Shown piece after piece: positions 6,881 to 11,738 of a stretch of 11,738 nucleotides of DNA. How positions within the stretch are numbered: position 1 is the stretch's first letter; each line of letters begins with the position of its first letter. Origin of the DNA: Burkholderiales bacterium (lineage in GTDB: Bacteria; Pseudomonadota; Gammaproteobacteria; Burkholderiales; Casimicrobiaceae); contig JANXNO010000116.1 of the NCBI GenBank assembly GCA_025354075.1, forward strand, positions 1-11,738. Reading direction: 5' to 3'. The position numbers and the translations under genes are program-made. The notes under the pieces are model-generated. The model did not search any database. It saw nothing but the letters and a program-made list of their open reading frames with translations, and was not told the DNA's origin.

Positions 6881-7168
6881 ATGAGCGCAGCCACACTCAC
6901 CGCAAAAGGCCAGATCGTCATCCCGGCAGAGATCCGCGCCCGGTACGAGTTGACGCCGGGCACACAAGTTGAATTTGTTGACGAAGGCGGGGTAATTCGC
7001 CTGCTTGTGCGCCGTCGCGTGGCAGCCTCTGATCCCGCGTCGGGTTTCGGCATGGTACGCGTCAAGCCGAGCTTGCCGGGGCGTGCTGCGCGACGCCTGT
7101 CGCAGTTTGACCCTGCCTCGCTAACGATGGTGGGCCTGTCGAACACGCCACGCAAGGCAGGCAAATGA
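6881..7168 (+). CDS. AbrB/MazE/SpoVT-family antitoxin (VapB-like)
   Basis: 95-residue DNA-binding antitoxin. The swapped-hairpin AbrB domain fills the N-terminal half (ATLTAKGQIVIPAEIRARYELTPGTQVEFV, residues 3-32, then IRLLVRRRV), with the characteristic KGQIVIP and G-T-Q-VEF pattern. The C-terminal half (GFGMVRVKPSLPGRAARRLSQFDPASL) is the variable toxin-wrapping tail. ATG 6881 is chosen because AAAGG (6870-6874) stands 6 bases before it; a TTG at 6854 would add 9 unrelated residues. The stop overlaps the toxin start as ATGA (7165-7168), so translation is probably coupled. Expected roles are neutralising the PIN toxin and repressing the operon through the upstream dyads. Confidence 0.9.
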   Translation: MSAATLTAKGQIVIPAEIRARYELTPGTQVEFVDEGGVIRLLVRRRVAASDPASGFGMVRVKPSLPGRAARRLSQFDPASLTMVGLSNTPRKAGK

Positions 7169-7581
7169 TCGCGGTCGACACCAACATTTTGGCGCGCTTT
7201 TATTGCGACGACCCGGAGGACACCGAGGCCAAGCGCCAGCGTCCAGTGGCGCGCCGCGTGATGGTCGAATCGGCGTCGCTTTTCGTGCCGTTGACGGTGG
7301 TGCTCGAATTTGAATGGGTTATGCGCGGCTTCTACCAAGCGTCTCCAGAAGAATTTTGTCTGGCGATTGAGCACTTGCTAGGAATGTCGCACGTCACCGT
7401 TGAGCGCTGGGAAGCCGTTGCCGATGCGCTCAATCTGCACCGGCGCGGCCTCGACTTTGCCGACGCTGTGCATTGGGCCAGCAGCGGCGCTTGCGCCGGG
7501 CTGGTCACGTTTGATGACAAGGGTTTTGCTCGTCGTGCAAAACGTCTGGGCCTCACGCCCGAGGTCGTTCTTGCGGTCTAA
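7165..7581 (+). CDS. PIN-domain ribonuclease toxin (VapC-like)
   Basis: 138-residue PIN-domain protein, the likely toxin of a type II toxin-antitoxin pair. The acidic residues expected to bind Mg2+ or Mn2+ for RNA cleavage are present: Asp5 in VDTNIL, Glu48 in VVLEFEWV, Asp100 (with Asp97) in LDFADAVHW, and Asp117 in VTFDDKGF. All four positions are intact, so it should be active. VapC toxins typically cut tRNA or rRNA; the target here is unknown. It is translationally coupled to the antitoxin by the ATGA overlap. The gap of 55 bases to the next gene shows no terminator-like hairpin, so the restriction-modification gene may share its transcript. Confidence 0.9.
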   Translation: MIAVDTNILARFYCDDPEDTEAKRQRPVARRVMVESASLFVPLTVVLEFEWVMRGFYQASPEEFCLAIEHLLGMSHVTVERWEAVADALNLHRRGLDFADAVHWASSGACAGLVTFDDKGFARRAKRLGLTPEVVLAV

Positions 7582-7636
7582 TTCCGCGGTCATACGCCAA
7601 CCTGCGCTGCGCCCCATTCACGCCATGGAATTCTGA

Positions 7637-10600
7637 GTGATCAATCAAAGTAACTTTCCAGCGCTACTCATCGTACTTGGCTTTCAAAAGCACGGTACGA
7701 TTTTCAGAAAAACCATTGGCGCTGCCACACTCGAAGTGGATACCGCAAAGGGCATGCTGATCTACCCCGAAGCGCAGGGACTGAAAATCAACGAGCGTCA
7801 GACGTGCAATTTCTCTTGGAGCGAAAATTTCGTGGTGTTCGAATGTGTGCATCGCCTGCTGGAAAAAGGCTACCTGCCGCAACACATTGAACTGGAACCC
7901 AAATGGAAGCTCGGCCACGGTGCCAGTGGTGGTCGGGCCGACATTCTCATTCGTGACAACAGCGCGAGTCCACTGCTCATCATTGAGTGCAAAACCGCAG
8001 GCGGAGCGTTCAACCGGGCGTGGAACAAAACGCTGCAAGACGGCGACCAGCTATTCAGCTATGCGCAGCAAATTCCCGCCACCCAATTTTTGTGTCTTTA
8101 TGCGTCGGATCTCGACGCTGGCGCGCCCAGCCCGGTCAGCTTCATAAGCCACGTCGTCGCTCACCGCGACAACCCGAAATTTCTTGACGATAAGCCGGAC
8201 TTGAAGGGCTTCAAGGATGCCACCGACGTCAAGGAGCGCTACGCCGTTTGGCGCGACACCTATAAGCGCGATTACACCACTAAGGGCGTTTTCGAGGACG
8301 CGATCCAGCCATATCACATCGGCAAAGACAAATATTCGCTCGCAGATTTGCAAGCTATTTCCGCCGCTGACCAGCAGAAAAAATACCACGAATTCGCCAC
8401 CATTTTGCGCCAGCACAATGTCTCCGGTCGGGAGAACGCGTTCGACAAACTGGTCAATCTCTTCCTGTGCAAACTGGTGGACGAAACCGAGCACCCGAAC
8501 GACTTAAAGTTCTACTGGAAGGGCGTGGCGTACGACACGCACTTTGAACTGCTTGATCGCCTGCAGCAGCTCTATCAGGCGGGCATGGGCAAGTTTCTCG
8601 GCGAATCGATTACCTACATCGACCAGACTGCCGTGAAGAACGCCATGCGCTTCATCAAGCAAAACCCCGACGCTACGCAAAAGGCGGTGTGGCAGCTCTT
8701 CTTGCAGCAAAAGTTTTTCACCAACAATGACTTTTCGCTGATCGATGTTCATAACGAAAAGCTCTTCTACCAAAACGCCGAGGTGCTGCTGAAAATCCTG
8801 CAAATGTGGCAGGACATCCGCCTTACTCACCCCGGCAGTCACAACCAGTTTTTGGGAGATATGTTCGAAGGCTTTCTCGATCAGGGCGTCAAGCAAAGCG
8901 AGGGGCAATATTTCACGCCAATGCCGATCTGCCGTTTCATCCTGATGAGCCTGCCGTTGAAAGCGCTGATCGCACAAAACGCCGCGCCGCCCAAAGCCAT
9001 CGACTACGCCTGCGGTGCGGGACACTTTTTGAACGAGCTGGCGCTGCAAATCAAACCGTTAGTCGACGCACCAAACGAAACGTCGAGACTCGCCGAATAT
9101 CACAAAAGTATTTACGGCATCGAGAAGGAATACCGGCTTTCCAAGGTCGCCAAAGTGTCCGCCTTCATGTACGGCCAGCAGGACATCAACATCTGCTACG
9201 GCGATGCCCTCATCAACCAGCACGCCGCGTTTCCCGAAGTGAAGGACGGCAGCTTTGACCTGCTGGTCGCCAACCCGCCGTACAGCGTCAAAGGCTTCCT
9301 CGAAACACTGTCCGAGGCCGAGCGCAAGGCATACCATCTCACCGACACGATCGGTGACCTGGACACCGCCAATTGCATCGAAGCCTTTTTCATCGAGCGG
9401 GCCAAACAGTTGCTCAAAGCGGGTGGCGTAGCAGCACTCATCCTGCCGTCATCCATCTTGAGTAATGGTGGCAACACCTACGTCAAGACGCGCGAAATCC
9501 TGTTGCAGTATTTCGACCTGATCGCCATTGCGGAATTTGGCAGCGGCACCTTCGGCAAAACCGGCACCAACACCGTCACGTTGTTTCTGCGCAGAAAGCC
9601 GACGCAACCGGATACGGCAGAGCACTACCGCGAACGGGTTGACGAATGGTTTAAAGGCGTAAACAACAGCAAACGCAAGCAGGTCACCTACAACGATGCC
9701 CATCTGATCGATCAATACGCGACGCACATCGGCGTGAGTCCCGACGATTACAAAACTTTGCTTGCGGGTGCGCCTAGCGCCGCACTCCTTTCGCACGAAA
9801 CCTTTGCGCAATACCGCAAGGCATTCGATGCGAAGACAGACATCGTTCTGCTCAAAAGGCAGAAAGGATTCACCGCCAAATCCGCGACGGAACAAGCTTC
9901 TGAGCTAGCCAGACGCTTCCTCGAATTCACGCACCACATCGAGCGCGACAAGCTCTATCACTTCGTGCTCGCCAGCGATCAGCCCAACCTGGTGCTCATC
10001 ATCCGCAGCCCGAGCGACACCAAAGCGCAAAAGGAATTTCTCGGCTACGACTGGAGCAGCGCCAAAGGCGGGGAAGGCATCAAGCTGATCAAAGACGCGC
10101 ATGGCCATCACCGAACGTTGCTGTATGACGAGACCAATCGTGACAATGCCGCGAAACTTAATCGGTTGATTGCTGACAATTTCGCGGGCGGCGCTATTGC
10201 GATTCCAGCAGAGCTTAGTAGCTACGTTAGGACAGCACGTTTCGCCGACATGATTGATTTTTTGCGCCTAAATTTTGAGAAGCAGATTTCAGTTGCGGCA
10301 AAGAGCAAGAATCCTGTTTCAAGCAAATGGCCGTTGAGTTCGCTCGGATCGTTAGCCGAAATCAAGAAAGGCAGCGCGATCACAGCGAAAAGTGTCACGG
10401 CGGGCAACATTAAGGTGATTGCAGGCGGGATGAGCTTTGCCTACCTGCACGGCCAGTCAAACAGGCCAGCGAACACAATTACGGTGAGCGCTTCAGGTGC
10501 CAACGCGGGCTACGTTAATTTTTGGCGCGAGGAAATATTCGCCAGTGATTGCACAACCATCCGTGGCGAGACTGACGAGCACACAAAGTATCTTTTCTAT

Positions 10601-11410
10601 GTACTCGAGGCCCGCCAGAATGAGCTGTTCAATCTCGCCCACGGCGCTGCACAACCTCATGTAAATCCGAGAAACCTTGAGCCGTTCTTGGTTCCTGTCG
10701 TCGATTCCACAACCCGCACGCATATTGTTACCGAGTGCTTCGCCGTAGACATTGACGTCACAGCCGCACGAGATTCCATTGCGGCAGCATTGACTCAAAT
10801 GGAAAAGCGGACTGATGCGCAATACGCCGCCGCAGCACCGCGCACAGAAATTGACAAAGTCGCGCTGGCGGTGCAATACGGACTCTCTGAAAAGATGAAC
10901 GAGGGACGGGTCGGTTACAAGACCTTCCGCATGAATGAAATTGAGCAAGGCCGCATGGTGGACGGCGGATCGATGAAGTGCGCTGACATCTCCGCCGACG
11001 AGTTTGCGAAGTACAAACTCAATCGCGGCGACGTGCTGTTTAACCGCACCAACAGCATCGAGCACGTCGGCAAAACGGGGCTGTTCGATCTGGACGGTGA
11101 CTACTGCTTTGCGTCTTATCTGGTTCGCGTCGTACCTGACACCAAGATTATTCTGCCGCTCTTTATGGCCAAGATGATGAACTCCAGCGCGTTCCTGAAA
11201 GAAGCCCGAAACGGCGCAGCACGAGCCATCAATCAGTCCAACATCAACGCCACCAAAATGCGCCAGATAAAAATTCCGGTGCCGCCCATCGCTGCACAAA
11301 AGAAATTCGTCACCGAAATCGAAGCGCAGGAGAAATCCATCGCTGCGGCGCAAGCCACATTAGCTGCTGCACCCGCAAAGAAACAGGCGATTATGCAGCG
11401 TTATTTATGA
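7637..11410 (+). CDS. Single-chain type IIG/IIB-like restriction-modification enzyme (nuclease-methyltransferase-specificity fusion)
   Basis: 1257-residue fusion enzyme expected to methylate adenine in its recognition site and cut unmodified DNA. Domains in order: nuclease (about 1-170) with a PD-(D/E)xK core, Asp102 in GGRADILI and Glu117-Cys-Lys119 in IIECKT; a helical connector (about 240-400); an HsdM-like N6-adenine methyltransferase with GQYFTP (423-428), SAM-binding DYACGAGHF (456-464) and catalytic NPPY (546-549). The specificity region has two target-recognition domains, TRD1 (WPLSSLG..., about 898-1021) and TRD2 (about 1080-1217), joined by helices and ending in a coiled-coil-like tail. 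No helicase motor is present, so this is not type I; size and order match AloI-like enzymes that cut on both sides of a bipartite site. It starts with GTG 7637, GGAA 6 bases upstream. The recognition sequence cannot be read from sequence. All catalytic motifs are intact. Confidence 0.9.
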   Translation: MINQSNFPALLIVLGFQKHGTIFRKTIGAATLEVDTAKGMLIYPEAQGLKINERQTCNFSWSENFVVFECVHRLLEKGYLPQHIELEPKWKLGHGASGGRADILIRDNSASPLLIIECKTAGGAFNRAWNKTLQDGDQLFSYAQQIPATQFLCLYASDLDAGAPSPVSFISHVVAHRDNPKFLDDKPDLKGFKDATDVKERYAVWRDTYKRDYTTKGVFEDAIQPYHIGKDKYSLADLQAISAADQQKKYHEFATILRQHNVSGRENAFDKLVNLFLCKLVDETEHPNDLKFYWKGVAYDTHFELLDRLQQLYQAGMGKFLGESITYIDQTAVKNAMRFIKQNPDATQKAVWQLFLQQKFFTNNDFSLIDVHNEKLFYQNAEVLLKILQMWQDIRLTHPGSHNQFLGDMFEGFLDQGVKQSEGQYFTPMPICRFILMSLPLKALIAQNAAPPKAIDYACGAGHFLNELALQIKPLVDAPNETSRLAEYHKSIYGIEKEYRLSKVAKVSAFMYGQQDINICYGDALINQHAAFPEVKDGSFDLLVANPPYSVKGFLETLSEAERKAYHLTDTIGDLDTANCIEAFFIERAKQLLKAGGVAALILPSSILSNGGNTYVKTREILLQYFDLIAIAEFGSGTFGKTGTNTVTLFLRRKPTQPDTAEHYRERVDEWFKGVNNSKRKQVTYNDAHLIDQYATHIGVSPDDYKTLLAGAPSAALLSHETFAQYRKAFDAKTDIVLLKRQKGFTAKSATEQASELARRFLEFTHHIERDKLYHFVLASDQPNLVLIIRSPSDTKAQKEFLGYDWSSAKGGEGIKLIKDAHGHHRTLLYDETNRDNAAKLNRLIADNFAGGAIAIPAELSSYVRTARFADMIDFLRLNFEKQISVAAKSKNPVSSKWPLSSLGSLAEIKKGSAITAKSVTAGNIKVIAGGMSFAYLHGQSNRPANTITVSASGANAGYVNFWREEIFASDCTTIRGETDEHTKYLFYVLEARQNELFNLAHGAAQPHVNPRNLEPFLVPVVDSTTRTHIVTECFAVDIDVTAARDSIAAALTQMEKRTDAQYAAAAPRTEIDKVALAVQYGLSEKMNEGRVGYKTFRMNEIEQGRMVDGGSMKCADISADEFAKYKLNRGDVLFNRTNSIEHVGKTGLFDLDGDYCFASYLVRVVPDTKIILPLFMAKMMNSSAFLKEARNGAARAINQSNINATKMRQIKIPVPPIAAQKKFVTEIEAQEKSIAAAQATLAAAPAKKQAIMQRYL

Positions 11411-11430
11411 GACAGATCGGGCGGGTCGCG

Positions 11431-11440
11431 AGTAGCTACT
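11431..11440. other. Short perfect palindrome after the restriction-modification gene
   Basis: AGTAGCTACT is a perfect 10-bp palindrome 21 bases after the stop of the large gene. It has no T-tract and no loop, so it is not a terminator. It could be a protein-binding site or chance. Confidence 0.3.
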
Positions 11441-11481
11441 TCAGCGCCGCAAAAAGACACATCGTGAATGTATTTCTCGGT

Positions 11482-11556
11482 ACAGCTTTTCTCGTAATGC
11501 GCCAATATACTTGGGTATAGTGCTAATTTATGCCAAATATCGACTTCGGCATAAAT
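11482..11556 (+). repeat. Direct repeat copy B bounding the defence cassette
   Basis: Second copy of the element at 6696-6770, same orientation, no gap in the alignment. Shared blocks are ACAGCTTTTCTCGTAA (11482-11497), TTGGGTATAG (11511-11520) and TATCGACT (11538-11545). Unlike copy A, this copy folds into a long hairpin over its right half. It is preceded by ATTTCTCGGTAC (11472-11483), which also occurs in copy A's region but downstream (6782-6793). It lies between two convergent genes (the large enzyme and an acyl-CoA dehydrogenase), where a promoter role is improbable. Confidence 0.65.
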
Positions 11557-11565
11557 AAAGCACTA
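11518..11565. other. Long hairpin in repeat copy B
   Basis: TAGTGCT (11518-11524) pairs with AGCACTA (11559-11565) and ATTTATGCC (11526-11534) pairs with GGCATAAAT (11548-11556). This gives 16 base pairs with a small 1x2 internal loop and a 13-base apical loop AAATATCGACTTC. The block TATCGACT conserved with copy A sits entirely in the loop. No T-run follows on either strand, so a plain intrinsic terminator is not supported. It may be a structured recombination or protein-binding site, or a structured RNA. Confidence 0.6.
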
Positions 11566-11585
11566 CGCTCATATCAATTAAGGCT

Positions 11586-11602
11586 TTCAGCCAAAAGCTG
11601 AA
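11586..11602. terminator. Small hairpin at the convergent gene ends
   Basis: TTCAGC (11586-11591), 5-base loop CAAAA, GCTGAA (11597-11602). It lies 14 bases beyond the stop of the minus-strand acyl-CoA dehydrogenase-like gene and might terminate it. The stem is only 6 bp and no good U-tract follows on the minus strand, so support is weak. Confidence 0.3.
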
Positions 11603-11615
11603 TCTTGAAAATCCG

Positions 11616-11738
11616 CTACGCAGCCGCCAGCAATGTGTCGCCGTAACGCGCCAAATGCCAGTCTGAATCGCCGAACGTCGCGTTGATCATGGTGAGGCGT
11701 TTGAAATAATGCGACGCCGCGAGCTCGTGCGTGACGCC
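11616..11738 (-). CDS. Acyl-CoA dehydrogenase-like protein, C-terminal fragment (runs off window)
   Basis: The minus strand is open from the window edge for 40 codons and stops at TAG (11616-11618). The residues GVTHELAASHYFKRLTMI, then NATFGDSDWHLARYGDTLL, match the C-terminal helix pattern of acyl-CoA dehydrogenases, especially the small and large subunits of the pimeloyl-CoA dehydrogenase type (commonly G-x-T-x-E-x-x-x-x-HYFKRLT...GD-x-x-HL-R). Such flavoenzymes insert a trans double bond into an acyl-CoA. Only the end is visible, so active-site residues cannot be checked and the subfamily is uncertain. The codon pattern resembles the metabolic genes to the left of the cassette, consistent with ordinary chromosome resuming here. 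Confidence 0.65.
   Translation of the reverse strand, partial: GVTHELAASHYFKRLTMINATFGDSDWHLARYGDTLLAAA

Noticed and set aside
7624..7635. Three-codon mini-frame ATGGAATTCTGA directly before the GTG of the restriction-modification gene, as a regulatory leader
   Set aside because: No ribosome-binding site precedes the ATG, and the GGAA inside it is more simply the Shine-Dalgarno of the main gene.
10493..11353. A 286-codon minus-strand frame opposite the end of the restriction-modification gene
   Set aside because: No motif or ribosome-binding site, and it lies wholly antisense to the two conserved TRDs. It is a shadow frame.
11516..11521. TATAGT in repeat copy B as a promoter -10 box
   Set aside because: No acceptable -35 box at 16-18 bases, copy A has TATAGC, and copy B lies between convergent genes with nothing to transcribe rightward.

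Overview
The window reads as a chromosomal segment of a betaproteobacterium, probably Burkholderiales. Three things suggest this: moderately high GC with matching codon use, a Bug-family (tripartite tricarboxylate transporter type) periplasmic solute receptor, and a dispersed palindromic repeat of the ATTCCCGCgaagGCGGGAAT type. This assignment is an inference from gene content; no rRNA or other phylogenetic marker is present.

Layout. Positions 1-1469 (+) hold nearly all of an AMP nucleosidase gene (amn), whose first few codons lie outside the window. Convergent to it is an ASCH-domain protein (1501-2094, -), whose 3' end runs into the dispersed repeat. Just upstream of the ASCH gene, on the same strand, is a short remnant of a P-loop kinase-like gene with an intact Walker A motif and nothing after it. 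Positions 2274-5718 hold a small metabolic group: a nitroreductase (+), an alpha/beta hydrolase (+), a Bug receptor (-, its stop overlapping the hydrolase stop) and a flavin-reductase-like FMN-binding protein (+, divergent from the Bug gene). This combination resembles uptake and breakdown of a small organic, perhaps aromatic, acid, but no substrate can be named. An exported TPR-repeat protein (5696-6616, +) overlaps the end of the flavin reductase gene.

Positions about 6696-11556 form the accessory part. An AbrB/MazE-type antitoxin and a PIN-domain (VapC-like) toxin overlap by ATGA. They are followed, 55 bases on, by one very large gene (7637-11410) that fuses a nuclease domain, an N6-adenine methyltransferase and a two-TRD specificity region, resembling a single-chain type IIG/IIB restriction-modification enzyme of the AloI kind. 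The three genes look like one operon.

This 4.8 kb block is bracketed by two directly repeated, AT-rich, non-coding elements of about 75 bp (6696-6770 and 11482-11556). They align without a gap at a constant offset of 4786 and share exact blocks of 16, 10 and 8 bases at fixed spacing. No recombinase is encoded between them. The repeats plus the toxin-antitoxin/restriction cargo are the best candidate here for an undescribed mobile defence cassette. The right edge (11616-11738, -) holds the last 40 codons of an acyl-CoA dehydrogenase-like gene, so the cassette appears to sit between ordinary metabolic genes.
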